From: Pseudomonas frederiksbergensis
GTDB taxonomy: Bacteria; Pseudomonadota; Gammaproteobacteria; Pseudomonadales; Pseudomonadaceae
Assembly: GCF_035751725.1 (NCBI RefSeq)
Contig: NZ_CP142104.1
Span: 5,084,001-5,148,000 of the forward strand
Direction of reading: 5' to 3'
Length of the DNA stretch: 64,000 bases
The position numbers were made by a program, and so were the translations under genes. The notes under the pieces were generated by a model. It ran no database searches. It was given only the letters and a program-made list of their open reading frames with translations, and was not told the DNA's origin. Shown here one piece after another: positions 24,878 to 33,836 of this stretch; within the stretch, counting starts at the first letter, position 1; the number at the start of each line of letters is the position of its first letter.

Positions 24878-26215
24878 ATGATTCCTTCCCAAAGTTCTCG
24901 CCTGGCCCACGGCCCGGTTGCCGCCAGCGGTAGCATCGGCGACAAGATCCGTGGCGCGATGGCCGTGGGCAAGACCCGTTGGGGCATGCTCGCCCTGGTG
25001 TTTTTCGCCACCACCCTGAACTACATCGACCGCGCCGCCCTTGGCGTCATGCAACCGATCCTGGCCAAGGAAATGAGCTGGACGGCGATGGACTACGCCA
25101 ATATCAACTTCTGGTTCCAGGTCGGTTATGCGGTCGGCTTCGTGCTGCAAGGCCGGTTGATCGACCGCATCGGCGTCAAGCGGGTGTTCTTCTGCGCCGT
25201 GCTGCTCTGGAGCCTGGCGACCGGCGCCCACGGCCTCGCGACCTCGGCGGTGGGCTTCATGGTTTGCCGCTTCATCCTCGGCCTGACCGAAGCCGCCAAC
25301 TACCCCGCCTGTGTGAAAACCACGCGGCTGTGGTTTCCGGCTGGCGAACGGGCCGTGGCCACCGGCATCTTCAATGCCGGGACCAACGTCGGCGCGATGT
25401 TCACCCCCATGCTCTTGCCGCTGGTCCTGCACGTCTGGGGCTGGCAGGCCGCGTTCCTGTGCATGGCCGCCCTCGGCGGGATCTGGCTGGTGTTCTGGGG
25501 CCTGAAGTACTTCAACCCGGAAGACCACCCGAGCGTGAAACAGTCGGAACTGGACTACATCCAGGCCCAGGACGAACCGGATCAGGCCCGCGTGCCCTTC
25601 TCTCGAATCCTGCGCATGCGCGGCACCTGGGCGTTCGCCCTGGCCTACTCGATCACTGCGCCGGTGTTCTGGTTCTACCTCTACTGGCTGCCGCCGTTCC
25701 TGAACCAGCAATACAACCTGGGCATCAACGTGACCCAGATGGGCATCCCACTGATCATCATCTACCTGACCGCGGATTTCGGCAGCGTCGGCGGCGGGAT
25801 CCTTTCGTCATTCCTGATTGGCCGCGGGGTCAATCCGATCAAGGCGCGACTGATGTCCATGCTGCTGTTCGCCTGCTGCATCGTTGGCGTGATCATGGCC
25901 GCCGGCTCCAGCAGCCTGTGGGTGGCGGTGTTTGCGATTTCCTTGGCCATTGGCGCGCACCAGGCCTGGACCGCGAACATCTGGAGCCTGGTGATGGACT
26001 ACACGCCCAAGCACATGATGAGCACAGTGTTTGGCTTCGGCGGCATGTGTGCGGCCATCGGCGGGATGTTCATGACTCAGTTGGTGGGGCACATCCTCAC
26101 GATCACCAACAACAATTACACCGTGCTGTTCACCCTGATCCCGGCGATGTACTTCATCGCGCTGGCCTGGATGTACTTCATGGCGCCGCGCAAGGTGCCG
26201 ACGCTGGAAAGCTGA
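24878..26215 (+). CDS. MFS transporter for shikimate/quinate-type acids
   Basis: A 445-residue anion:cation symporter-type MFS protein. Twelve hydrophobic segments are visible, with NYIDRAALGVMQP in helix 1 and the loop signature GRLIDRIGVKRVFF. It resembles hexuronate/phthalate-type carriers. Divergence from quiC and the shared candidate operator suggest it imports quinate, shikimate or dehydroshikimate. The open frame runs upstream to 24554, but that part overlaps the quiC promoter and does not look coding. Confidence 0.87.
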   Translation: MIPSQSSRLAHGPVAASGSIGDKIRGAMAVGKTRWGMLALVFFATTLNYIDRAALGVMQPILAKEMSWTAMDYANINFWFQVGYAVGFVLQGRLIDRIGVKRVFFCAVLLWSLATGAHGLATSAVGFMVCRFILGLTEAANYPACVKTTRLWFPAGERAVATGIFNAGTNVGAMFTPMLLPLVLHVWGWQAAFLCMAALGGIWLVFWGLKYFNPEDHPSVKQSELDYIQAQDEPDQARVPFSRILRMRGTWAFALAYSITAPVFWFYLYWLPPFLNQQYNLGINVTQMGIPLIIIYLTADFGSVGGGILSSFLIGRGVNPIKARLMSMLLFACCIVGVIMAAGSSSLWVAVFAISLAIGAHQAWTANIWSLVMDYTPKHMMSTVFGFGGMCAAIGGMFMTQLVGHILTITNNNYTVLFTLIPAMYFIALAWMYFMAPRKVPTLES

Positions 26216-26254
26216 TACCGAGCGTCGGGCAATCAGGCCGTGTATAGCCGGTGA

Positions 26255-27133
26255 TTATGCCCGCCGCTGTTGCCACGCCGCCGCCAACCCACTCAAGCAG
26301 ATCAAGGCGATGCCCACCACGGTGGTCAACGTCGGCGTATGGCTGAACAACAACCAGCCCAGCAACCCGGCGAAGACAATCTGGCAATACCCGAACGGCG
26401 CCAGCAGCGCCGGGGCGGCGAAACGGAAGGCCTGGGTCAGCATCAAGTGCGCCGTCATGCCGCAAGCGCCCAGCGCGAGCATCATCAACCCGTGGGTCGC
26501 GCTCGGCACCTGCCAGAAGAACGGCACCAACGCGCTCATGACCAGCGTATTGCACAGCCCGGCGAAAAAGTTGCTGGTCGTGGGGCTGTCGATCTCGGCG
26601 AGCTTGCGGGTGAGCAGTTGGTAGAAACAGAAAAACAGCGCCGAACAAAACGGCAACAGCACCGCCGGCGTGAACAGATCGCCACCAGGATGAACGATGA
26701 TCAATACCCCGATAAAACCGAAGATCACCGCAATCCACTGACCGCGCGTCGCGTGCTCGCCCAGCAGCGGTACCGACAAGGCAGTGACCAGCACGGGCGC
26801 AAGGAAGTTGACCGCGGTCGCCTCCGCCAAGGGGATGTACATCAGCGCCGTGGTGAAGAACAGACTGGTGCCCAACAGGCACAACGCCCGGACAACTTGC
26901 CACAACGGCCGCTTGGTGCGCAGCACCCGCAGCCCCGAGCGCGGCAGGAAAATTCCCGCCATCAACAAGGTGTGCACCACATAACGGGCCCAGACCACCA
27001 TGACGATCGGATAAAAACCCGAGAGATATTTGGACAACGCGTCGTGACTGGAGAACAAAAACGTTGCGACCAGAATAAGCACGATGCCCTTGAAAGCCTG
27101 ATTGACGCCGGAGAGCGGAGTGCTGAGGGTCAT
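26255..27133 (-). CDS. EamA/DMT-family transporter
   Basis: A 292-residue protein of ten hydrophobic helices in two EamA repeats (residues about 15-145 and 155-285). The first repeat ends with PLLGEHATRGQWIAVIFGFIGVLIIVHP, the usual EamA hallmark. It is probably an exporter of amino acids or other metabolites. The substrate is unknown. It converges on the MFS gene with a 39-bp gap. Confidence 0.88.
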   Translation of the reverse strand: MTLSTPLSGVNQAFKGIVLILVATFLFSSHDALSKYLSGFYPIVMVVWARYVVHTLLMAGIFLPRSGLRVLRTKRPLWQVVRALCLLGTSLFFTTALMYIPLAEATAVNFLAPVLVTALSVPLLGEHATRGQWIAVIFGFIGVLIIVHPGGDLFTPAVLLPFCSALFFCFYQLLTRKLAEIDSPTTSNFFAGLCNTLVMSALVPFFWQVPSATHGLMMLALGACGMTAHLMLTQAFRFAAPALLAPFGYCQIVFAGLLGWLLFSHTPTLTTVVGIALICLSGLAAAWQQRRA

Positions 27134-27386
27134 GAAGGAAACCTGCGTTGCTTGATGTCGAGGCCGTGATGCACAGTGCAGTTATTGGGCCAGCGAGGGT
27201 TCCGATAAGTTCTGGATCCCAAGTGTAATGAAAATTGCGCGGCCAGACAGGATTGGCTCGCCGATGAACCAAAATCCCTCGCAGTTGCCTGACTGCTCAA
27301 GCGCGGCGCGCACCTTGGGCGTCAGAAAGCTAGACTCATCGCCACGGCAGTCATCTCTTCGCAGGGCCATTCAGAGGATTTCCCAC

Positions 27387-28274
27387 ATGTTATGGAAAAA
27401 AGGTCGCCGCAGTGACAACGTGGTGGACGCCCGTGGTGACGGTGGGGGCGGTGGCGGGATGCGGTTCGGCGGCGGCAAGGGCTTGAGCCTGACCGCCATC
27501 CTGCTGATCGTCGGCATTGGCTGGATCACCGGCCAGGACCCCATGCAGATCCTGGGACAACTCGCCGGGCAAATGGACCAGGGTTCCGCTCCCACCTCTT
27601 CGCAAACCCGCCAGGCGCCACCGGCCAACGATGAGCAGGCCGAGTTCGTACGCTCGATCCTCGGCGACACCGAGGATACCTGGGGCCAAGTCTTCCAGCA
27701 GGCCGGACGCCAATACCAACAACCCAAACTGGTGCTGTTCAGCGGTCGGGTCAACTCGGCGTGCGGCCTGGCGTCCTCGGCGACCGGCCCGTTCTACTGC
27801 CCGGCGGACCGGCAGGTCTACCTGGACATGAGTTTCTTCCAGGAAATGTCCCAGCGCTTCTCCGCCGCCGGCGACTTCGCCCAGGCCTACGTCATCGCCC
27901 ATGAGATCGGCCACCACGTGCAGACGCTGCTCGGCGTCTCGGCAAAAATCCAGGAGGCGCGCCAGCAAGGCCGGCAGATGGAAGGCGACGGCGGTCTGCT
28001 GGTGCGCCAGGAATTGCAGGCCGATTGCCTGGCCGGTGTCTGGGCCAACCATGCGCAAAAACGCCTGAACTGGCTGGAGCCGGGGGACATCGAGGAAGCC
28101 TTGACCGCCGCCAATGCCATCGGCGATGACCGCCTGCAGCAGCAAGGCCAGGGCCGCGTGGTGCCGGATTCCTTCACCCATGGCACGTCGGCGCAACGGG
28201 TGCGCTGGTTCAAGACCGGTTTCGCCCAGGGCCAAGTCAGCCAGTGCGACACCTTTGCGGCGAAAAACCTGTAG
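27387..28274 (+). CDS. ypfJ: neutral zinc metallopeptidase, YpfJ/KPN_02809 family
   Basis: A 295-residue membrane-anchored peptidase. A basic, glycine-rich N-terminus precedes one transmembrane helix (GLSLTAILLIVGIGWITG), then the zinc motif HEIGHH with a downstream glutamate in ELQADCLAGVWAN. The substrate is unknown. The start at 27387 follows AGAGGA; an upstream open stretch of 53 codons is not family-like. The next gene begins on the base after its stop. Confidence 0.9.
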   Translation: MLWKKGRRSDNVVDARGDGGGGGGMRFGGGKGLSLTAILLIVGIGWITGQDPMQILGQLAGQMDQGSAPTSSQTRQAPPANDEQAEFVRSILGDTEDTWGQVFQQAGRQYQQPKLVLFSGRVNSACGLASSATGPFYCPADRQVYLDMSFFQEMSQRFSAAGDFAQAYVIAHEIGHHVQTLLGVSAKIQEARQQGRQMEGDGGLLVRQELQADCLAGVWANHAQKRLNWLEPGDIEEALTAANAIGDDRLQQQGQGRVVPDSFTHGTSAQRVRWFKTGFAQGQVSQCDTFAAKNL

Positions 28275-29222
28275 ATGAAGTGGGTGGCGCTGATCTGGCT
28301 GGTGCTCTGCAGCGCCGTTGTCCAGGCCGAAGAACACGCCGTCAAGACGGTCGCCCAGGGTCGCCTGCTGTTCAAGGGCGGGATCATGGCTGTTGCCGTG
28401 AGCCCCCCGCCGGCTTCGATCCAGCGGGTGTTGATCATCGTCCACGGCAGGCTGCGCAATGCCGACACGTATCTTCGCAGCGGCGAAAGGGCCGCCGCGC
28501 AGGCCGGTCAAACCGCAACGACATTGGTCATCGCCCCGCAGTTTCTCAACGAACAGGACGTGGCGCGCCATCAACTGCCCGCCGATCTCCTGCGCTGGCA
28601 AGGCAACGATTGGATGGCGGGCGGCCTGTCCACAGGGCCGAATCCGGTCAGTTCATTCCAAGTGCTGGACGACATCGTGGCGCGGGTCAGCGACCGGCAG
28701 CAATTTCCGGAAGTGAAGGAGATCGTGATTGCCGGTCATTCCGGTGGCGCCCAAGTCGTACAGCGCTATGCCCTGCTCGCCCGTGGCACGTATCGCATCG
28801 CACCACGGTTCGTCATTGCCAATCCATCATCGTATGCCTACCTGGACGCCCAACGGCCCATGGCATTCGCACCCGCCAGCTGCCCCTCCTTCAACCGTTG
28901 GAAATACGGCCTGGAGCAGCTGCCCGCCTACGCTGCCGGGCAAACAGCCGCGCAACTCGAAGATCACTACATCAAGCGCGACATCACTTATTTGCTGGGA
29001 CAACAGGACATCGACCCGGAACACCCAGCGCTGGATAAAAGCTGTGAAGCACAGACCCAGGGCGCGTATCGACTGCTGCGCGGGCATTTCTTTTTCGATT
29101 ACCTGACACGCCGCCATCCGCAGGGGCTGAACCAGCGGCTGATCGAAGTGCCCGGGGTCGGGCATGATGGGGATGGGATGTTCAATTCGCCGGAAGGGTT
29201 GAGGGTGTTGTTCGGGCAGTGA
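28275..29222 (+). CDS. secreted alpha/beta-hydrolase-fold protein
   Basis: A 315-residue exported protein with a signal peptide (about 18 residues, ending VVQAE). It has a nucleophile elbow IAGHSGGAQV, an oxyanion-side VHGRLRNADTY near the N-terminus, and a C-terminal histidine in VPGVGHDGDGMF. These give a plausible Ser-Asp-His triad of an esterase or lipase-like enzyme. It directly abuts the metallopeptidase gene, so the two are co-transcribed; their functional link is unknown. Confidence 0.82.
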   Translation: MKWVALIWLVLCSAVVQAEEHAVKTVAQGRLLFKGGIMAVAVSPPPASIQRVLIIVHGRLRNADTYLRSGERAAAQAGQTATTLVIAPQFLNEQDVARHQLPADLLRWQGNDWMAGGLSTGPNPVSSFQVLDDIVARVSDRQQFPEVKEIVIAGHSGGAQVVQRYALLARGTYRIAPRFVIANPSSYAYLDAQRPMAFAPASCPSFNRWKYGLEQLPAYAAGQTAAQLEDHYIKRDITYLLGQQDIDPEHPALDKSCEAQTQGAYRLLRGHFFFDYLTRRHPQGLNQRLIEVPGVGHDGDGMFNSPEGLRVLFGQ

Positions 29223-29256
29223 GTTTTATGGTGACCAACAGGGCTTCATCCGCCTC

Positions 29257-29850
29257 TCAAGCCAAAAGCATCCGCCGCAGCTCCCCACAATCGCGCGCAT
29301 GCCAATCTGTCAGCTCCGGCCAGGGATTGTCCGGCAGGTTCACCAACACCGTCCGCGCCCCCGCCGCACGACCGCAGTCCAGGTCAAAGCGGTAATCCCC
29401 CACCATCACCATCGAGCCGGGCGCCACATCCCATGCTTCGGCCAGCTTCAACAGGCCGCCGGGATGCGGCTTGGGCGGTGCCTCGTCGCGGCCGAGCACG
29501 TCCTCCACCGCGAAACAATCCGCCAACCCGATGGCTTCGAGGGTGATGTGGGCCAGCTCGCGGGCGTTGCGGGTCAGGATGCCCAGGCGGTAACCACGCC
29601 CGGCCAGCTCACGCACCAACTCGACCGCCCCCGGCGCGGGCTTGGAGCCCAGCGCCAGGTCCCGTTCGTGCTCCAGCAGCCAGGCGTGCTTGGCGGCTGC
29701 TTCTGCCGAGGGCAACGCCGCCAGGTGCGTAAGGATGTCGTCCTCGGCCGGAATTGCCAGGGCCACGCGGATCGCAGCGAAGTCATGCACAGCGACGGTC
29801 AGCGTGCCGTCCATGTCAAATACCCAATGCCGTACATCGACCAGGCTCAT
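29257..29850 (-). CDS. HAD-superfamily hydrolase (phosphoglycolate phosphatase-like)
   Basis: A 197-residue haloacid-dehalogenase phosphatase with motif I FDMDGTLT, motif II ILTRNARE, and motif IV MVGDYRFDLDCGRAAG. Cap type C1. It probably hydrolyses a small phosphate ester; the substrate is unknown. The start overlaps the tesB stop by four bases. Confidence 0.9.
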   Translation of the reverse strand: MSLVDVRHWVFDMDGTLTVAVHDFAAIRVALAIPAEDDILTHLAALPSAEAAAKHAWLLEHERDLALGSKPAPGAVELVRELAGRGYRLGILTRNARELAHITLEAIGLADCFAVEDVLGRDEAPPKPHPGGLLKLAEAWDVAPGSMVMVGDYRFDLDCGRAAGARTVLVNLPDNPWPELTDWHARDCGELRRMLLA

Positions 29851-30716
29851 GCCCAGTCCTTGCGATGGCGGATCAGGCCTTCCTGGGTCACCGAGGCCAC
29901 CAGTTGCCCGGCGCGATTGAACACGCTGCCCCGGGAAAACCCACGGGAGTTACCGGCCCACGGACTGTCCATGGCATAGAGCAACCAGTCATCGGCGCGC
30001 AGGTCGGCGTGAAACCACAACGCATGGTCAAGGCTGGCGACCTGCATATCCTTCTGCCATACCGATTTGCCGTGGGGCAACATCGAGGTGGTCAGCAGTC
30101 CGAAATCCGATGCGTAGGCCAGCAGGTATTTGTGCAGGGCCGGGATGTCCGCCAAGGCACCATCGGCACGGAACCAGACGTATTTGACCGGATCGGCCGG
30201 TTGCGGATTGTAAGGGTCTTTTTCAGTGACCGGGCGCACCTCGATCGGCTTGGGGCACAGCAGTTTTTCGCGCATGTGCTCGGGCAACAGATGCGCGCGC
30301 TGCTGGGTCAGTTCCAGCTCGGACGGCAGGTTTTCCGGCCCGACAACCTGGGGCATAGTGCTCTGGTGCTCGAAACCCTGCTCGTCATACTGGAACGAGG
30401 CGCTGCAGGTGAAGATCGGGTTGCCCTTCTGGATCGCCGTGACCCGACGGGTGCTGAAGCTGCCGCCGTCCCGTACGCGATCGACCTGGTAGACCACCGG
30501 CAATGCCGCATCGCCCGGACGCAGGAAATAACCGTGCATCGAATGCACATGGCGCGCCTCTTCCACGGTCTGGCTGGCCGCCGACAATGACTGGCCCAAC
30601 ACCTGGCCGCCGAACAACTGGCGAAACCCGAGGTCCTGGCTGCGTCCGCGAAACAGGTTCTCTTCGATCGGTTCCAGGGTCAGCAGGTCGACCAGATCTT
30701 CCAACACGTGGCTCAT
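29847..30716 (-). CDS. tesB: acyl-CoA thioesterase II
   Basis: A 289-residue double-hotdog thioesterase that releases free CoA and fatty acid from acyl-CoA. The family N-terminus (LVDLLTLEPIEENLFRGRS), the FGGQVLGQSLSAA segment and the C-terminal SLDHALWFHADLRADDWLLY are present. Length equals E. coli TesB (286). Middle gene of a minus-strand run: GNAT, tesB, HAD. Confidence 0.96.
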   Translation of the reverse strand: MSHVLEDLVDLLTLEPIEENLFRGRSQDLGFRQLFGGQVLGQSLSAASQTVEEARHVHSMHGYFLRPGDAALPVVYQVDRVRDGGSFSTRRVTAIQKGNPIFTCSASFQYDEQGFEHQSTMPQVVGPENLPSELELTQQRAHLLPEHMREKLLCPKPIEVRPVTEKDPYNPQPADPVKYVWFRADGALADIPALHKYLLAYASDFGLLTTSMLPHGKSVWQKDMQVASLDHALWFHADLRADDWLLYAMDSPWAGNSRGFSRGSVFNRAGQLVASVTQEGLIRHRKDWA

Positions 30717-30819
30717 TCAGACTTTCCTCACACAGCGCAAAAACCGCGCAATCCAGGTTGCGGCGGCGGATCGATAGTGGCCCGGGCCATTTTGGCGGGC
30801 ATTGTAACGTCCGTGTCGG

Positions 30820-31389
30820 CTAACCGTGCAGAGTCTGCAACCACTGCTCACGATTGATGCGATAGAGCACATGGTGACGCAATGGATGACCGACCGCGAG
30901 CTTTGGATGCTCGAAGTCATCCGCCGGATCATGCTGCATGCCGATGGCCTGCATGACCTTCTGTGACGGCAGGTTATCCACAGCGGTAAACGCCACGACT
31001 TCGTCGAGCCCCAGGCGGTCGAAGGCACAGCGCAACGCCGTCCAAGCCGCTTCGCTGGCATAACCGAGCCCCCAATGTTCGCGAGCCAGGCGCCAGCCGA
31101 TCTCCACCGCCGGGGTGAAATGCGCATCAAACCCGACCACGCCCAGCCCGGTAAAGCCGATGAACGCTCCAGTGTCCTTGCGCTCCAATGCCCACAAGCC
31201 AAAACCGTGCTCGGCAAAATGCCCACGCACGCGGCCGATCAACGCAGCGCTTTCGAGGCGACTCAAGGGTGCCGGAAAATAACGCATCACTTGCGGATCG
31301 GCAGACATGGCCGCAAATGCCGGCAAATCATCGTCGCGCCACTGCCGCAGAATCAGCCGCGCGCTTTCCAGTTCCAGTATCGGCTCCAT
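30820..31389 (-). CDS. GNAT-family N-acetyltransferase (RimJ-like)
   Basis: A 189-residue acetyltransferase. It begins with LESARLILRQWRDDDLPAFA and carries the acetyl-CoA loop REHWGLGYASEAAW, typical of the RimJ/RimL-like Acetyltransf_3 group. The acceptor is unknown. The start at 31389 follows AAGGGAG; an upstream extension to 31440 is unsupported. Confidence 0.9.
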   Translation of the reverse strand: MEPILELESARLILRQWRDDDLPAFAAMSADPQVMRYFPAPLSRLESAALIGRVRGHFAEHGFGLWALERKDTGAFIGFTGLGVVGFDAHFTPAVEIGWRLAREHWGLGYASEAAWTALRCAFDRLGLDEVVAFTAVDNLPSQKVMQAIGMQHDPADDFEHPKLAVGHPLRHHVLYRINREQWLQTLHG

Positions 31390-31461
31390 CTTCACTCCCT
31401 TTCCATGCCCAGAGTCTACATCGCTGGTAGGATCCTTCACTCATTCGCAGCTGAAAACACC

Positions 31462-32382
31462 ATGCCCCTGCCGCTTATCTATCACGAAGACTACAGCCCC
31501 GAGTTCCCAGCGGAACACCGCTTCCCCATGGACAAGTTCCGCCTGCTGCGCGATCACCTGGTGGAGACCGGCCTGACTACGGATGCGGAGCTGCTGCGTC
31601 CCGCCCTGTGCCCGCCGGGGATTCTCGCCCTGGCCCATGACCGCGCTTATATCGAACGCTACATGGGTGGCGAGTTGTCTCGCGAAGACCAACGGCGACT
31701 CGGCCTGCCCTGGAGCGAAGCCTTGGCGCGGCGAACGGTACGCGCCGTGGGCGGTTCACTCCTTGCCGCTGAACAAGCCCTTGAACACGGACTGGCCTGC
31801 CACTTGGCCGGCGGCACCCATCATGCCCACTACGACCACCCGGCCGGGTTCTGCATCTTCAATGACCTGGCGGTGATCAGCCGTTACTTCCTGGCCAGCG
31901 GCCGGGTCTCGCGGGTGCTGATTTTCGACTGTGACGTGCACCAGGGCGACGGTACGGCTCGAATACTCCATGACACCCCGGATGCGGTGACAGTTTCCCT
32001 GCACTGCGAAAAGAATTTTCCTGCACGCAAGGCGCAAAGCGATTGGGACATTGCGCTGCCGATGGGCATGGACGATGCCGCTTACCTAGCAGTCGTCGAG
32101 GATGCGCTCAATTACCTGCTGCCGCTCTATCAGCCGGACCTGGTGCTGTATGACGCCGGCGTCGATGTCCACAAGGATGACGCCCTCGGCTACCTGAAAC
32201 TGACCGACGAGGGCCTCGCCGCCCGGGACGAGAGCGTCATGCGCCATTGCCTTGGACGGGACATTCCGGTGGTCGGTGTCATCGGCGGCGGCTATAGCAA
32301 GGATCGCAAGGCCCTGGCCCGGCGCCACGGGATCCTGCATCACAGCGCACAAAAGGTCTGGACGTCATCAGGCTGTCATTGA
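31462..32382 (+). CDS. histone-deacetylase-family deacetylase (AcuC/APAH-like)
   Basis: A 306-residue zinc deacetylase. Active-site elements are GGTHHAHYDHPAGFCIFND (the two histidines), the zinc ligands in IFDCDVHQGDGT and YDAGVDVHKDDALG, and GGGYSKD near the C-terminus. Bacterial members remove acetyl groups from small amines, acetoin-related substrates or proteins; the substrate here is unknown. The start at 31462 gives the normal N-terminus (LPLIYHEDYSPEFP). Confidence 0.92.
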   Translation: MPLPLIYHEDYSPEFPAEHRFPMDKFRLLRDHLVETGLTTDAELLRPALCPPGILALAHDRAYIERYMGGELSREDQRRLGLPWSEALARRTVRAVGGSLLAAEQALEHGLACHLAGGTHHAHYDHPAGFCIFNDLAVISRYFLASGRVSRVLIFDCDVHQGDGTARILHDTPDAVTVSLHCEKNFPARKAQSDWDIALPMGMDDAAYLAVVEDALNYLLPLYQPDLVLYDAGVDVHKDDALGYLKLTDEGLAARDESVMRHCLGRDIPVVGVIGGGYSKDRKALARRHGILHHSAQKVWTSSGCH

Positions 32383-32574
32383 AATCTGGGCGCGTTACCC
32401 ACAATGCCTGTGGAGCGGCCTGTGGATAACCTGAGCGAAACGGCTCGCAGCCGCTGCTGCCTATGGCTTGCAGAGACTTGGTTGTTTTTTGACCAGCTCA
32501 TTCAAGAACACCACCTGCCTTGGAATTTGTGCTGATAGAATGCCGCGCCATTCCTAGTTTCCGCAGTTCATACC

Positions 32575-33816
32575 ATGACCTCGACCACCTCATCTTGCCC
32601 CCCAAGCATCGCCATCATCGGCGGCGGACCTGCCGGCTTGATGGCGGCCGAGGTGTTGAGCCAGGCCGGTGTCCAGGTCGACCTGTACGACGGCATGCCC
32701 TCGGTGGGCAGGAAGTTTCTCCTGGCGGGTGTCGGCGGCATGAACATCACCCACTCGGAAGCCTTCCCAGCCTTCCTGTCCCGCTACGGCGAGCGCGCGC
32801 CGCATATCGCCCCGCTGCTGCGAGCATTCGGCGCGGATGAGTTGTGCCAATGGATTCACGGCCTGGGCATCGATACCTTCGTCGGCAGCTCCGGGCGCGT
32901 GTTCCCGACTGACATGAAAGCCGCCCCGCTGCTGCGCGCCTGGCTCAAGCGCCTGCGGGACGCCGGCGTGGTGATCCACACGCGCCACCGCTGGCTGGGT
33001 TGGAATCCCGACGGCAGCCTGCGCATCGCCAGCCCGGACGGCGAAAAGACGTTGCACCCCAACGCGACGTTATTGGCCCTGGGTGGCGGCAGTTGGTCGC
33101 GCCTGGGTTCCGACGGTGCATGGATGCTGGCGTTGGAACAGCGCGGCGTGACCCTGGCGCCCTTGCAGCCGAGCAATTGCGGGTTCGACGTCGAGGCCTG
33201 GAGCGATCTGATGATCGGCAAGTTCGCCGGCGCCCCGCTGAAGAACATCGCCATGGGCCTGAACGACGATGTGCCACGTCTCGGCGAATGCGTCATCACC
33301 GCCACCGGCATCGAAGGCAGCCTGGTCTACGCCCTGTCGGCAGCGATTCGCGAAGCCATCAACCAGCACGGCAGCGCGACCGTCCATCTGGACCTGCTGC
33401 CGGGCCGGCCTGTGGACAAGCTCGTCCAGGCCTTGAACAAACCACGCGGATCACGCTCGATGGCCAAGCACCTGCACAGCCAACTTGGGCTCGATGGGGT
33501 CAAGGCGGCGCTGTTGCGCGAGCTGACGTCGGCCGATTGCTTCGCCGACATGGCGCGGCTGGCGCAGGCGATCAAGGCGTTGCCGGTCACGCTGGTGAAA
33601 ACCCGTCCACTGGACGAAGCCATCAGCAGCGCCGGCGGCGTGACGTTCGAAGCCTTGGACGAACGGCTGATGCTCAAGCAGCTCCCCGGGGTTTTCTGCG
33701 CCGGGGAGATGCTCGACTGGGAAGCGCCGACTGGCGGCTATCTGCTCACAGCATGCTTTGCCAGTGGCCGGGCAGCGGGGTTGGGGATGTTGGAGTGGTT
33801 ACAGCGCCCGGATTGA
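32575..33816 (+). CDS. TIGR03862-type NAD(P)/FAD-dependent flavoprotein
   Basis: A 413-residue HI0933/BaiN-like flavoprotein. The dinucleotide motif IAIIGGGPAGLMAAEVL starts at residue 13, followed by GRKFLLAGVGGMNITHSE, and the C-terminal FAD contact GEMLDWEAPTGGYLLTACFASG. Related proteins are putative reductases of unknown physiological substrate. Convergent with rhlE at 20 bp. Confidence 0.9.
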   Translation: MTSTTSSCPPSIAIIGGGPAGLMAAEVLSQAGVQVDLYDGMPSVGRKFLLAGVGGMNITHSEAFPAFLSRYGERAPHIAPLLRAFGADELCQWIHGLGIDTFVGSSGRVFPTDMKAAPLLRAWLKRLRDAGVVIHTRHRWLGWNPDGSLRIASPDGEKTLHPNATLLALGGGSWSRLGSDGAWMLALEQRGVTLAPLQPSNCGFDVEAWSDLMIGKFAGAPLKNIAMGLNDDVPRLGECVITATGIEGSLVYALSAAIREAINQHGSATVHLDLLPGRPVDKLVQALNKPRGSRSMAKHLHSQLGLDGVKAALLRELTSADCFADMARLAQAIKALPVTLVKTRPLDEAISSAGGVTFEALDERLMLKQLPGVFCAGEMLDWEAPTGGYLLTACFASGRAAGLGMLEWLQRPD

Positions 33817-33836
33817 AACCGGGGCGCAGCAGACCA

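Noticed and set aside
27182..27370. 62-codon minus-strand frame upstream of the metallopeptidase gene
   Set aside because: No ribosome site, no recognisable product, and it covers the expected promoter of ypfJ.
32421..32429. Perfect DnaA-box 9-mer (TGTGGATAA) in an intergenic region; another at 56034-56042 and one inside the GNAT gene at 30974-30982
   Set aside because: They are isolated single boxes far apart, with no AT-rich unwinding element or dnaA/dnaN genes. They do not make an origin.
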